DNA of 64,000 nucleotides from an uncultured Rhodospirillales bacterium (GTDB lineage: Bacteria; Pseudomonadota; Alphaproteobacteria; ATCC43930; CGMCC-115725), in contig CAIJOA010000011.1 of the NCBI GenBank assembly GCA_903822185.1, positions 620,001 through 684,000 on the forward strand. Reading direction: 5' to 3'. Below, one piece after another: positions 53,334 through 63,514 of this stretch. Within the stretch, counting starts at the first letter, position 1; each line of letters begins with the position of its first letter. Both the position numbers and the translations under genes were made by a program. A model generated the notes under the pieces. It ran no database searches, was not told where the DNA came from, and saw nothing but the letters and a program-made list of their open reading frames with translations.

Positions 53334-53984
53334 ATGCGGAAAATCTGGTTGGCGCTTGCAGCGCTGGCGTTTGCGGGCTTCGCGCTCGCGGGCACGCCGG
53401 TTCGCGCGGCGGAGTTGCCGACGGTCACCGCCGACGATCATGTGCTGGGCAAAGCCGATGCGCCGATCACGATCTTCGAATTCTTTTCGCTGACCTGCCC
53501 GCATTGCGGCGAGTTCGCCGAGAAGACATTCCCCAAAGTGAAGAGCGAGTGGATCGACACCGGCAAAGCCAAGCTGGTCTATCGCGACTATCCGCTGGAT
53601 CAGAACGCACTGAAGGCCGCACTCGTCGCGCGTTGCGCGCCGCACGATAATTATCCGAAATTCGTCGAAGTGCTGTTCCAGCAGCAGATGGTCTGGGGCG
53701 TGCAGCGTGATCCGACCGAATCGCTGAAAAAGATCGCGGCCCTTGGCGGGATTCCGGGCGACAAGTTCGACGCCTGCCTCAAAGACGATGCGATGTCGAA
53801 GAGCATCGTCGCCGGCGAATATGACGCGCAGCAGAAATACGGTGTCGATTCGACCCCGACGTTCTTCATCAACGGCAAGAAAGTCGTCGGCGCGCTGCCT
53901 TACGAAGATTTCGTCAAGGAACTGCAAGGCGCGGCAAAGGCCGAAATTCCGACGGCGGTGAAGACCGCCGCGAACAACCGTTAG
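53334..53984 (+). CDS. DsbA-family thiol:disulfide interchange protein
   Basis: Signal peptide; FEFFSLTCPHCGEFAEKTFPKVK CXXC motif; STPTFFINGKKVVGALPYEDF. Confidence 0.93.
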   Translation: MRKIWLALAALAFAGFALAGTPVRAAELPTVTADDHVLGKADAPITIFEFFSLTCPHCGEFAEKTFPKVKSEWIDTGKAKLVYRDYPLDQNALKAALVARCAPHDNYPKFVEVLFQQQMVWGVQRDPTESLKKIAALGGIPGDKFDACLKDDAMSKSIVAGEYDAQQKYGVDSTPTFFINGKKVVGALPYEDFVKELQGAAKAEIPTAVKTAANNR

Positions 53985-53996
53985 TCAGGCAACGAC

Positions 53997-56900
53997 GTGC
54001 AATTCGCCAAACTTCGTCTCAGTGGTTTCAAGTCTTTCGTCGATCCGACCGAACTGATCATCGAAGCCGGCATGACCGGCATCGTCGGTCCGAACGGTTG
54101 CGGCAAATCCAATCTCGTCGAAGCATTGCGTTGGTGCATGGGTGAAAACTCCGCCAAGAAGATGCGCGGCGGCGAGATGGACGACGTCATCTTTGGCGGC
54201 ACCAACGGCCGTTCCGCGCGCAACGTCGCCGAAGTGACGCTGACGCTCGAGAACCCGGAGCGCACCGCGCCCAAGCCCTATGACGAACTGCCCGAGCTTG
54301 AAATCGTTCGCCGCATCGAGCGCGGCGCGGGTTCGGACTATCAGATCAACGGCCACGAAGTCCGCGCGCGCGACGTGCAGTTGTTTTTCGCCGACGCCGC
54401 GACCGGCGCGCATTCCGCCGCCATCGTCAGCCAAGGCCGGATCGGCGCGATCATCAACGCCAAACCCAGCGAGCGGCGCATGCTGCTCGAAGAAGCCTCG
54501 GGCATCACCGGACTTCATTCGCGCCGCCACGAGGCCGAGCTACGTCTCAAGGCTGCCGAGACCAATCTCGTTCGTCTCGAAGACGTGCTGCGCGCGCTCG
54601 AAACGCAACTCGAAAGCCTGCGCAAGCAAGCGCGTCAGGCCGGCCGCTATCGTCGCTTGTCAGATCATATCCGCCGCGCCGAAGGTGTGCTGCTGCATCT
54701 GCGCTGGCAACGTTCGCTCGCCGAGTTCGAGGCCGCGTCCGCGCGTTTGAACGCTGCCGAACTCGATGTCGCCGACCGCACCGCTGTCGCCCTCGCCGGA
54801 TCGCGTTTGCGTGAAGAAGCCGCCGAGCAGTTGCCCGATCTGCGTCAGGAAGAAGTTTCGTCCGGCGCCGAATTGCAGCGCCTCGTCATCGCGCGTCAGG
54901 CGCTAGAAGAAGAAGAACGCCGCATCAACATCGCGCGCGAATCCGCCGAAGCCCGGCTTGAGCAGATGGCGTCGGACATCGTCCGCGAGGAAAGCCTGGT
55001 CGCCGACGCGGCCGCCGCCGTGGAACAGCTTGGCGGCGAACGCGAAAACCTGACCGCCGCGCAGGCCGAAGAAGCCGCCGCACAGGAAGCCGCCGCCGAC
55101 GCATTGCGCGAAGTCACCGACGCCGTCGCCGACCGCGACGCCGCCTTGACGCAACTGACGCAGCAGATCGCCGCCGACGATGCACAGCGCGCCGCCCTCG
55201 CCCGCCGCCGCGATGCCGCCGCCGAACGCAAGGCGCGGCTGACCGAACGCCGCGCACAGATCACCGCCGAGATCGACATCGCCGACGCGCAGAAGATCGC
55301 CGCCGAGGTGACGTCCGAAGCGAGCGAAGCCGTGCGCGAAGCCGAAGACGGCGTCGCCCGCACCCGCGCCGAAGCGGACTCCGGCGAAGCCGCGTTGCGC
55401 GAAGCGCAGGCACAGGAAGCCGCCGCCCGCGTGCCGAAGGAAGCCGCCGACGCGCATCGCGCCAAGCTCAATGCCGAACGCGCCGCCCTCACCGAGCTTC
55501 TGGCCGCGATGGGCGACAAGCGTTTCCCGCCGATCCTCGACGCCCTGACTGTCGATAGCGGTTACGAAGCCGCGCTGGGCGCTGCTTTGGGTGAAGACCT
55601 TACCGCGCCGATCGACGTCGCCGCGCCGGCGCATTGGTTCGCACTGCCCGATTATCCCGAAGATCAAACTTTGCCCGACGGCATCGAGCCCTTGTCGGCG
55701 CATGTCTCGGCCCCGACCGCGTTGGCACGGCGTCTGGCGCAGATCGGCGTCATCGAAGATCGCGAGGCCGGCGAACGGCTGCAGGATTTGCTGAAGCCCG
55801 GCCAGCGTCTCGTCAGCCGCGAAGGCGCGTTGTGGCGTTGGGACGGTTTCCGCCGCACCGCCGGCACACCGACCGCCGCCGCGCAGCGCCTGCGCCAACG
55901 CAACCGCGTCACCGAGATCGACGGCTTGCTGATCGACGCCGATCGCGAATTGAGCCGTTGCCTCGCCGCTTTGGAAGAAGCGCAGGCCAGCGTCCGCCAC
56001 TTCGCCGATGAGGAACGCGCCGCGCGTGAATCGTCCCGCGAGGCCGTCGGCACGCTCGCCTCGGCGCGCGACCGCGAAGCCAATCTGGCCCGCGTCGCCG
56101 CCGGCGTCATGTCCAAGCTCGCCGCCCTCGCCGAAACCGCCGAGCGTGTGGACAGCGACCTCGCCGAAGCCGACAGCGAGATCGACACCGCCGCCGAAGC
56201 CCTGACGCAGATGCCCGACCCGGCCCTCGCGCGCGACGAAGCCGCCGACATCCGCAACGATCTGGGTGAACGCCGCAGCCTGCAGCTACAGCATCAGGCC
56301 GAGCATAACCGGCTGATGCGTGAAGCCGCCGCGCGCCGCGAACGTCTGGCCGGCATCGCCAACGAGTTGGCCTCGTGGCTGACGCGCCAGGAAGCCGCTG
56401 CACGCCAGCACGCCGCGTTCGTTCAACGCCGCGACGACCTGCAAACCCAGCTCGAAGACTTGCAGCGCCGTCCCGCCGAAATCGCCGAGCAGCGCGAGAC
56501 GCTGGCCGCGACGATCGAGGAATCGACCGCACGCCGCAACCGTGCCGCCGATGCCCTGGCCGAAGGCGAAACCCGCCTCAACGAAGCCGAGAAAATGTCG
56601 AAGGCCGCCGACGCGGCCCTTGGTATCTCGCGCGAAGAACGCGTCCGCTGCGAAGGCGTGCGCGATCAAGCGAACGAGAATCAATCGACGCTGATGCGTC
56701 ACATCGAAGAGCGCATGACCTGCGCCCCCGATGCGATCCTCGCGACAGCCGGCGTCGAGCCCGAAGAAGAAATGCCGACCATCGAGGACGCGCAGTCGCG
56801 CTTCGACCGCCTGACCCGCGAACGCGACAATATGGGCCCGGTTAATCTCGTCGCCGAAAGCGAAGCGGCCGAGATCGAGGAACGCCTCTCCGGCCTCGTC

Positions 56901-57500
56901 CATGAACGCGACGATCTCACCGGCGCCATCGCCAAGCTGCGCCAGGGCATCTCGGCCCTCAACCGCGAAGGCCGCGAACGTCTTCTCGCCGCCTTCACCC
57001 AGGTGAACGAGCATTTCACCGAGCTGTTCACCCGCCTTTTCGGCGGTGGTCGTGCCTATCTGAAGCTCGATCGCGGTCCGCAAACCGAAGGCGCGATCGA
57101 AGGCGAAGAAGGCAGCGGCAACGATCCGCTCGATGCCGGCCTCGAAATCTACGCCAGCCCGCCGGGCAAGAAGCTGCAGAACCTGACGCTGCTGTCGGGC
57201 GGCGAGCAGGCGCTGACCTCGCTGGCGCTGATCTTCGCGGTGTTCCTCACCAACCCCGCACCGATCTGCGTGCTGGACGAAGTTGACGCGCCGTTGGACG
57301 ACGCCAACGTCGATCGCTTCTGCCGCCTCGTCGAGGAAATCGGCGAGACCGCGCGCACCCGCTTCCTGATGATCACCCATCATCGTTTGACGATGTCGCG
57401 CGTCCATCGCCTCTACGGTGTCACCATGGCCGAACAGGGCGTGTCGCAGCTCGTCTCGGTCGATCTCGACAATGTCGAAGAGTTCCGCAAGCGCGCCTAA
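53997..57500 (+). CDS. smc: Chromosome segregation protein SMC
   Basis: 1167 aa; GPNGCGKSNLVEALRWCMGE Walker A; LLSGGEQALTSLALIFAVFLTNPAPICVLDEVDAPLDDANVDRF; GTG start. Confidence 0.97.
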   Translation: MQFAKLRLSGFKSFVDPTELIIEAGMTGIVGPNGCGKSNLVEALRWCMGENSAKKMRGGEMDDVIFGGTNGRSARNVAEVTLTLENPERTAPKPYDELPELEIVRRIERGAGSDYQINGHEVRARDVQLFFADAATGAHSAAIVSQGRIGAIINAKPSERRMLLEEASGITGLHSRRHEAELRLKAAETNLVRLEDVLRALETQLESLRKQARQAGRYRRLSDHIRRAEGVLLHLRWQRSLAEFEAASARLNAAELDVADRTAVALAGSRLREEAAEQLPDLRQEEVSSGAELQRLVIARQALEEEERRINIARESAEARLEQMASDIVREESLVADAAAAVEQLGGERENLTAAQAEEAAAQEAAADALREVTDAVADRDAALTQLTQQIAADDAQRAALARRRDAAAERKARLTERRAQITAEIDIADAQKIAAEVTSEASEAVREAEDGVARTRAEADSGEAALREAQAQEAAARVPKEAADAHRAKLNAERAALTELLAAMGDKRFPPILDALTVDSGYEAALGAALGEDLTAPIDVAAPAHWFALPDYPEDQTLPDGIEPLSAHVSAPTALARRLAQIGVIEDREAGERLQDLLKPGQRLVSREGALWRWDGFRRTAGTPTAAAQRLRQRNRVTEIDGLLIDADRELSRCLAALEEAQASVRHFADEERAARESSREAVGTLASARDREANLARVAAGVMSKLAALAETAERVDSDLAEADSEIDTAAEALTQMPDPALARDEAADIRNDLGERRSLQLQHQAEHNRLMREAAARRERLAGIANELASWLTRQEAAARQHAAFVQRRDDLQTQLEDLQRRPAEIAEQRETLAATIEESTARRNRAADALAEGETRLNEAEKMSKAADAALGISREERVRCEGVRDQANENQSTLMRHIEERMTCAPDAILATAGVEPEEEMPTIEDAQSRFDRLTRERDNMGPVNLVAESEAAEIEERLSGLVHERDDLTGAIAKLRQGISALNREGRERLLAAFTQVNEHFTELFTRLFGGGRAYLKLDRGPQTEGAIEGEEGSGNDPLDAGLEIYASPPGKKLQNLTLLSGGEQALTSLALIFAVFLTNPAPICVLDEVDAPLDDANVDRFCRLVEEIGETARTRFLMITHHRLTMSRVHRLYGVTMAEQGVSQLVSVDLDNVEEFRKRA

Positions 57501-57533
57501 GCGCCTTCCGTAGCCTCGTCTATTCGCATGACG

Positions 57534-57557
57534 CCTCGCCCACTGATGTGGGCGAGG
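57534..57557 (+). terminator. Strong hairpin after smc
   Basis: CCTCGCCCAC-TGAT-GTGGGCGAGG; no long U-tract follows. Confidence 0.4.
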
Positions 57558-57633
57558 TAGTCGTTGCATCGCGGCCTTCACCTGAAGGAATATCCGCCCC
57601 TGCCCGTCCCTCTTTTGCAAAAGCGATTACGCC

Positions 57634-58761
57634 ATGACCGACCACGCCCCGTTCCGCGCCGACCAAGTCGGCAGCCTGCTGCGCCCGCCCGAACTGAAAG
57701 CCGCGCGCGAGCAATTCACCAAAAAGGAAATCGATCGCGCGGCACTGACCGCCGTCGAGGACAAGCTGATCCGCGTCGCGGTGAAGCGGCAGGAAGAGGC
57801 TGGGCTGCAAGGCATCACCGACGGCGATTTCCGCCGCCAGTCATGGTCGGGCGATTTCCTTGAATCGATCCCCGGCGTCGAAATGGAAAAGCATCTGGCC
57901 GCCGGCACGCGCAACGAAGCGCCCGTCGGGGCGATGGTCAGCAACTGGCAGCCGGCGACGCCGCATGTCAGCGAGAAGCTGAAATGGCCCGGCAGCATTC
58001 AACGCAAATCGTTCGAGTTCCTGAAGAGCGCCACGACACGCACGCCCAAGGTCACGATCCCCTCGCCCTCGATGCTGCATTTCCGCGGCGGGCGCGGCGC
58101 GATCGACCCGGTCGCCTATCCCGAGATGGAAGCCTTCTTCACCGACCTAAGCGCGCTCTATCGCGCCGAAATCATGGACCTCGCCGCTGCCGGCTGCCGC
58201 TATGTCCAGCTCGACGACACCAATCTTGCTTATCTGTGCGATCCGCGTTTGCGCGAGCGGGTGAAAAGCATCGGCGAAGATCCCGACAAGCTGCCGCATC
58301 TCTATGCACGGCTCATCAACGCGGCGATCGCCGACCGCCCCGCCGACATAAAGATCACGATCCATCTGTGCCGCGGTAATTCCCTGAGCAGAGGCCATGC
58401 CGAAGGCGGTTACGAGCCCGTCGCCGAAGCGATCTTCAACGAATTCAAGATCGACGGCTTCTTCCTCGAATATGACGACGCCCGCTCGGGCGATTTCGCG
58501 CCGCTGCGTTTCGTGCCGAAGGGCAAGCTGCGCATTGTCCTCGGCGTGCTCAGCTCAAAGTTCGGCAAGCTTGAAGCCAAAGACGAGGTGAAGCGTCGCA
58601 TCGACGAGGCGTCGAAATACATGCCGCTGGATCAAATCTGCCTCAGCCCGCAATGCGGCTTCGCCAGCCATACCGGCGGCAACATCCTCACCGAGGACGA
58701 CCAATGGGCGAAGCTGCGCCTCGCCGCCGAACTCGCGGCGGAGATCTGGCCGAACGGCTAA
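57634..58761 (+). CDS. Cobalamin-independent methionine synthase II (MetE C-terminal)-like protein
   Basis: 375 aa; RADQVGSLLRPPELKAAR; CRYVQLDDTNLAYLCDP; QICLSPQCGFASHTGGN. Confidence 0.88.
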   Translation: MTDHAPFRADQVGSLLRPPELKAAREQFTKKEIDRAALTAVEDKLIRVAVKRQEEAGLQGITDGDFRRQSWSGDFLESIPGVEMEKHLAAGTRNEAPVGAMVSNWQPATPHVSEKLKWPGSIQRKSFEFLKSATTRTPKVTIPSPSMLHFRGGRGAIDPVAYPEMEAFFTDLSALYRAEIMDLAAAGCRYVQLDDTNLAYLCDPRLRERVKSIGEDPDKLPHLYARLINAAIADRPADIKITIHLCRGNSLSRGHAEGGYEPVAEAIFNEFKIDGFFLEYDDARSGDFAPLRFVPKGKLRIVLGVLSSKFGKLEAKDEVKRRIDEASKYMPLDQICLSPQCGFASHTGGNILTEDDQWAKLRLAAELAAEIWPNG

Positions 58762-58766
58762 GGCGA

Positions 58767-59771
58767 TCAGTGCGGCAGGTTGACGACGAAGCGTTCGTCG
58801 AACAGCTGCTTCGGATCGACCCGGTCTTTGATCATGCCTTCTTTGAGGAACCATTCGATCTCGTGCATCGTGCCGGCTTCGTCGAGCCGCGCCTCGGGAT
58901 CGAAATAGACCGCGCCTTCCTTGACCTGCGCCGGGGTGAGGCCGGTGTTTTTCGCGATGATCGCTGCGACCTCGTCGGAGCCGGGCCCCTCGGCGCGGCG
59001 GCCGTCGGGACCAGTTACGGCGTCGTGATATTCCTTCACCCCGCGCTTATAAACGCGCAGGAACTTCGCCAGCCGGTCGGGATGCTCCGTCGCCGTCTTG
59101 GTTCCGGTGAAAACACCGCCCAACGGGAACGGCACTTCATCGCCGGTCCATCCCAGCAGCTTCACGTCGCCCTTGTCGATCAGCGGCAGCGCCGCCGAAC
59201 CGAGCAGCGACGACATATCGACCTGGTTGCCGGTCAAAGCCGACGCGACACCGGCCAGCGATTGCAGCGGCACGACACGGACGGATTTGAAATCGAATTT
59301 GTATTTCTCGGCGAGCAGCGCCAGCTCGTAATGCGGCGGCGCGCCGATCGCCGAAACGCCGAAGCTGTGATTGGCGAAATCCTTGGGGCTGCGCACGCCG
59401 GCATTCCAGGCGTTGTTCGACACCACCATCGCATCGGAGTGGAAGCTGATCGCGTTCTGCGCATAACCGGCGATGAGACGGACGCCGCCCTGGCCCGCGA
59501 GCGCGAACAACCCGCCGGTATAGGCGGTAAGCCCGACATCGATATCGCCACCCGTCGCCGCCACCGACATCGGCTGCGCCGAGGGGAAGGTGATGACATT
59601 CGGCTCCAGCCCGACGTCTTTGAAATAGCCTTTTTCGACCGCGATATAGATCGGGCCGCTTGAGGTGCTTTTGAGCAGGCCGATCTTGATCTCTTCGGCG
59701 GCGGCACCCTGCGCGAGCATCAGACCGGACGCGAGCGCCACGCCGCATAATAGAGACTTACTCATTCTCAT
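58767..59771 (-). CDS. ABC transporter substrate-binding protein (NMT1-like, third subfamily)
   Basis: MRMSKSLLCGVALASGLMLAQGAAAEEIKIGLLKSTSSGPIYIAVEKGYFKDVGLEPNVITFPSAQPMSVAATGGDIDVGLTAYTGGL; start corrected. Confidence 0.87.
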   Translation of the reverse strand: MRMSKSLLCGVALASGLMLAQGAAAEEIKIGLLKSTSSGPIYIAVEKGYFKDVGLEPNVITFPSAQPMSVAATGGDIDVGLTAYTGGLFALAGQGGVRLIAGYAQNAISFHSDAMVVSNNAWNAGVRSPKDFANHSFGVSAIGAPPHYELALLAEKYKFDFKSVRVVPLQSLAGVASALTGNQVDMSSLLGSAALPLIDKGDVKLLGWTGDEVPFPLGGVFTGTKTATEHPDRLAKFLRVYKRGVKEYHDAVTGPDGRRAEGPGSDEVAAIIAKNTGLTPAQVKEGAVYFDPEARLDEAGTMHEIEWFLKEGMIKDRVDPKQLFDERFVVNLPH

Positions 59772-59938
59772 CGCGACATTCCCCTCGCCAAAAATGCTGT
59801 CATAAATCTTCACACGATTGCGCCGTGCCGACAAGCCTGTCGCATCGGCCATGCGGACGGCGCGGCAAATTTACGCAAGCAATGCCGCGCCTTCTTGTAT
59901 GATCACCAGGGAAGCAACGTGATCGCGCAGTGGAAGCC

Positions 59939-60733
59939 ATGAAAACGGGATTTATCGGCCTCGGCGTTCAAGGGAAATACCTCGCGCTCAACCAGGCCGG
60001 CGCAGGCTATGACTTGATGGCGTTCGATCTGCGCCCCGAACCGTTGAAGGAACTGGCGGCGGCCGGCGCGAAGATCGGCAACTCGGCGAAGGAAGTCGCG
60101 CAATATGCCGACGTCATCCAGGTCTGCGTCCTCGACGATGCACAGCTCAACGCCGTGATGCGCGGGCCCGATGGCGTCCTCGCCGGCGTAAGCGCGGGCA
60201 AGATCGTCGCCATCCACAGCACCGTCCATCCGGCCACCATCGACGCCCTCGCCGACGAAGCGGCCACGCTGGGCGTCGAGGTGATGGACGTGCCGGTCAG
60301 CGGCAGCGAGACCGGCGCCAAGGCAAAGAACATGTCCTACATGGTCGGCGGCAGCGAAGCGGGCTTCGCGCGCTGCAAGCCGCTGTTCGAAACCTCGGGC
60401 AAAAAGATTCTGCACACCGGCAAGCGCGGCACCGGCATCCGCGCCAAGATCGGCCATCAACTCGTCATCTGCATTAACATCCTCGCCGCCTATGAGGCGA
60501 GCATCCTCGCCGAAGCATCGGGGCTCGATCTGGACATTCTGCGCGGCGTGGTGCGCGACGGCGCCGGACAAAGCGCCGTTGTCGAACGCTGGCAGAAGAT
60601 TCCGTTCGGCGCGACCTCGAAGCGGGTGTTTTATAAAGATCTGCGGCTGTGCCTCGATTACGCGCACGAACTGGGCATCGCCTTGCCCGGCGCGGCGCTG
60701 ACGCAGCAATTGATCGAAAAGATGCTGCCGTGA
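59939..60733 (+). CDS. NAD(P)-dependent oxidoreductase, 3-hydroxyisobutyrate dehydrogenase family
   Basis: MKTGFIGLGVQGKYLALNQAGAGYDLMAFD; MDVPVSGSETGAKAKNMSYMVGG. Confidence 0.9.
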   Translation: MKTGFIGLGVQGKYLALNQAGAGYDLMAFDLRPEPLKELAAAGAKIGNSAKEVAQYADVIQVCVLDDAQLNAVMRGPDGVLAGVSAGKIVAIHSTVHPATIDALADEAATLGVEVMDVPVSGSETGAKAKNMSYMVGGSEAGFARCKPLFETSGKKILHTGKRGTGIRAKIGHQLVICINILAAYEASILAEASGLDLDILRGVVRDGAGQSAVVERWQKIPFGATSKRVFYKDLRLCLDYAHELGIALPGAALTQQLIEKMLP

Positions 60734-60743
60734 AGGAAGTCGC

Positions 60744-62051
60744 ATGAGCACGCCCTTGGGTTCGGCGAAATCGCTGGTCGATACCGACAACGGTGAAATC
60801 AGCCGCGAGATCTTCGTCAATCACGACCTCTATAAACAGGAACTGGAACAGATCTTCGGCCGCGCCTGGCTGTTCGTCGGGCATGAAAGTCAGATCCCCA
60901 AATCCGGCGATTTCTTCTCGTCGAAAATGGGCGAGGAATCGGTGATCCTCACCCGCGACCGCGCCGGCAAGATTCACGTCTTCCTCAATAGCTGCCGCCA
61001 TCGCGGCATGAAGGTCTGCCGCTACGACGAGGGCAACACCACCAACTTCATCTGCCCCTATCACGCTTGGAGCTATACGACCGACGGCCGCCTCGTCGGG
61101 GTGCAGGATTACGACAATCTCTATCGCCCGCCCTTCGACAAAGGCGAATGGGGATTGGTCGAAGTCGCGCAACTGGCGAATTTCCACGGCACGATCTGGG
61201 CGACCTGGGACAAGAACGCGCCGTCGTTCGAGGATTATCTCGGCGAAGCGACGTTCGGCCTTGCTGGCGCCTTGCGCGCCTGGGACGGCAGCGACGGCGA
61301 GACCGAATTACTGGGCAGCGTCCAGAAATGGATCGTGCCGAACAACTGGAAATTCATCGCCGAGAATTTCGCCGGCGATAATCTCCATGTCGTCAGCCAC
61401 CGCTCGGTCGAGATGGTCGGCATCGGGCCCGGCAGCAACGGCCGGCGCGACGATTACGGCGAAGCCAAGCGCGCGGCCTATCCCGGCGGTCACGGTATCG
61501 TCTATAGCCTGGTGCCGCCGAAGAAGACCTTCGTGCAATATTCCGCTTCGCCGGTGACATCGGATTATTTTCAGGAACGCTGGGAAAAGCGTCTCGAGAA
61601 ACTCGGCGATCAGGCCGGCATCTTCCCGCTCATCGGCACGATCTTCCCCAACATGTCGTTCCATGGCCAACAGCCGCGCACGTTGCTGTTGGCGCATCCG
61701 CGCGGCCCGCAAGAAACCGAGATGTGGCGCTTCTATTTCGTCGATAAGGGCGCACCGGCCGAGGTGAAAGAATTCCTGCGGCGTTACTACATCCGCTATT
61801 CCGGACCCGCCGGCATGACCGAGCAGGACGATATGGAGAATTGGAACTACGCCTCGTCGGCCAGCGACGGCCTGATCGCGCGGCGTCATCCTTATCACTA
61901 CAAGGCCGGCCTCGGCCGCGGCGGCAAGGACCCGGTCATCCCCGGCCATGTGACGACCAAGGAAGCCCCCGGCACCGAACAGAACCCGCGCGCGCTCTAT
62001 AAACGCTGGGCCGAGTTCATGGACGCACCGAGTTGGGACGCGTTGCGGTAG
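60744..62051 (+). CDS. Aromatic ring-hydroxylating dioxygenase, alpha subunit (Rieske)
   Basis: 435 aa; CRHRGMKVCRYDEGNTTNFICPYHAWSYTTDGRL Rieske motif; ENFAGDNLHVVSHRS. Confidence 0.94.
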   Translation: MSTPLGSAKSLVDTDNGEISREIFVNHDLYKQELEQIFGRAWLFVGHESQIPKSGDFFSSKMGEESVILTRDRAGKIHVFLNSCRHRGMKVCRYDEGNTTNFICPYHAWSYTTDGRLVGVQDYDNLYRPPFDKGEWGLVEVAQLANFHGTIWATWDKNAPSFEDYLGEATFGLAGALRAWDGSDGETELLGSVQKWIVPNNWKFIAENFAGDNLHVVSHRSVEMVGIGPGSNGRRDDYGEAKRAAYPGGHGIVYSLVPPKKTFVQYSASPVTSDYFQERWEKRLEKLGDQAGIFPLIGTIFPNMSFHGQQPRTLLLAHPRGPQETEMWRFYFVDKGAPAEVKEFLRRYYIRYSGPAGMTEQDDMENWNYASSASDGLIARRHPYHYKAGLGRGGKDPVIPGHVTTKEAPGTEQNPRALYKRWAEFMDAPSWDALR

Positions 62052-62059
62052 GACGGATC

Positions 62060-62602
62060 ATGGAACTCAGCAACGAACGCCTCGCCTACCTGAGCCTCAT
62101 GCGCGAGATCGAGGATTTCTATTACGCCGAAGCGGATATGCTCGACGAGCGCGACTACGACAAATGGCTCGCACTGTTCGCCGATGATGTTCGTTACTGG
62201 ATGCCGATCCGCAAGAACGTCGCCTTCGACAACCTCGCCCGCGAAACCACCGCCGAAGACGACATCGCCTGGATCGACGACGACAAGGCGACGCTGGTCA
62301 AACGCGTAAAGCAGTTGATGACCGGATTCCATTGGGCCGAAGAACCGATCTCCCGCGTCTCGCACGTGGTCACCAACATCCGGCTGACCGAAGCCGTCAC
62401 CACAATCGCCGAAGGCGCGACGGCGACGGTCAAAAGCCGCTTCCTGATCTATCGCAACCGGCTCGAGACCGAGACGGATATCCTCGTCGGCCGGCGCGAG
62501 GATATGTTGCGGCGTAAGGGCGAGACGTTCGAGGTGACGCGGCGGAAGATATTGATCGAGCAGAGCGTGCTTCGGGCGAAGAACCTGACGGTGTTTTTCT
62601 AA
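62060..62602 (+). CDS. Aromatic ring-hydroxylating dioxygenase, beta subunit
   Basis: MELSNERLAYLSLMREIEDFYYAEADMLDERDYDKWLALFADDVRYWMPI; RFLIYRNRLETETDILVGRREDMLRR. Confidence 0.93.
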   Translation: MELSNERLAYLSLMREIEDFYYAEADMLDERDYDKWLALFADDVRYWMPIRKNVAFDNLARETTAEDDIAWIDDDKATLVKRVKQLMTGFHWAEEPISRVSHVVTNIRLTEAVTTIAEGATATVKSRFLIYRNRLETETDILVGRREDMLRRKGETFEVTRRKILIEQSVLRAKNLTVFF

Positions 62603-62625
62603 CAGCAGCGGCTACGATCGCCTTG

Positions 62626-62653
62626 CGATAGCTATCGAATTACGATAGTATCG
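62626..62653 (+). promoter_or_regulatory. Candidate HigA operator: two adjacent inverted repeats
   Basis: CGATAGCTATCG (62626-62637) and CGATAGTATCG (62643-62653) immediately upstream of higB. Confidence 0.5.
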
Positions 62654-62657
62654 AGGG

Positions 62658-62945
62658 GTGATTCGTTCTTTTGAGAATGATTTAGCCTTGGCGGCTTGGG
62701 AACGACGCACCTCGAAGGGAATTCCCGTCGATATCCTTCGCACCGCTTATCGCAAGCTCATGCAGCTTCATAGCGCGCAAAGCTTGAACGATCTGCGGTC
62801 GCCGCCGGGAAACAGGCTCGAGGCGTTAAAGGGCAAACGAAAAAACCAGCACAGCATCCGCGTGAACGATCAATGGCGCGTTTGTTTCCGCTGGCAAAGT
62901 GGAGATGCATGTGAAGTCGAAATCTGCGACTACCACGACGAATAA
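62658..62945 (+). CDS. higB: RelE/HigB-type toxin
   Basis: 95 aa; LNDLRSPPGNRLEALKGKRKNQHSIRVNDQWRVCFRWQSGDACEVEICDYHDE. Confidence 0.92.
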   Translation: MIRSFENDLALAAWERRTSKGIPVDILRTAYRKLMQLHSAQSLNDLRSPPGNRLEALKGKRKNQHSIRVNDQWRVCFRWQSGDACEVEICDYHDE

Positions 62946-63243
62946 AGCGCGTAAGGCATTTGCGCCGGTCCATCCCGGCGAAGTGATCCTTCACGATTAT
63001 CTCGAACCCTTGAGCATGAGCCAATATGCCTTGGCAAAGGCGCTCGGCATTACCCAGGCGCGGGTGGGAGAGATCGTGCGCGGCAAGCGCGCCATCAGCC
63101 CCGACACAGCCTTGCGACTGGCACGTTATTTCGGCACTTCGGCAGAATTCTGGATCGGGATGCAAGGGCAATACGATCTGGAGGTCGCACGCGATGCCAA
63201 CGCGACGATCATCGCCAAGGAAGTCGCGCCGCGCGCTGCCTGA
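62905..63243 (+). CDS. higA: HigA-type antitoxin (HTH)
   Basis: HPGEVILHDYLEPLSMSQYALAKALGITQARVGEIVRGKRAISPDTALRLARYFGTSAEFWIGMQ; overlaps higB end. Confidence 0.93.
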   Translation: MHVKSKSATTTTNKARKAFAPVHPGEVILHDYLEPLSMSQYALAKALGITQARVGEIVRGKRAISPDTALRLARYFGTSAEFWIGMQGQYDLEVARDANATIIAKEVAPRAA

Positions 63244-63302
63244 ATAATTTTTCTTAGGGCTGATCTTGTTCCGGTCGTGACAATTGCGGAAAAGCTGATT
63301 GC

Positions 63303-63397
63303 ACCACGGAGACACGGAGATCACGGAGATCACGGAGAACGAATAAAGGCGCTTTGCGCCAAAAAAATCTTCTCCCTGACCTCCGTGTCTCCGTGGT
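63303..63397. repeat. Inverted repeat with internal direct repeats (ACCACGGAGACACGGAG...CTCCGTGTCTCCGTGGT)
   Basis: 17-bp perfect arms; internal GGAGATCAC repeated. Confidence 0.85.
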
Positions 63398-63443
63398 GAA
63401 TCTTTTTGAGATACGACGGCACACGATCGCGTCGTTGGACGAC

Positions 63444-63504
63444 ACCTCATCCTCCCGTTGCTTACGCAACGGGCCTCTCCCCTCAAGCGGAGGGGGGGGG
63501 GGAA
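63444..63504. repeat. Degenerate CCTC-rich dispersed repeat containing an 11-G homopolymer
   Basis: CTCATCCTCCCGTTGCTTACGCAACGGGCCTCTCCCCTCAAGCGGAGGGGGGGGGGG. Confidence 0.6.
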
Positions 63505-63514
63505 ACCCACCGCC

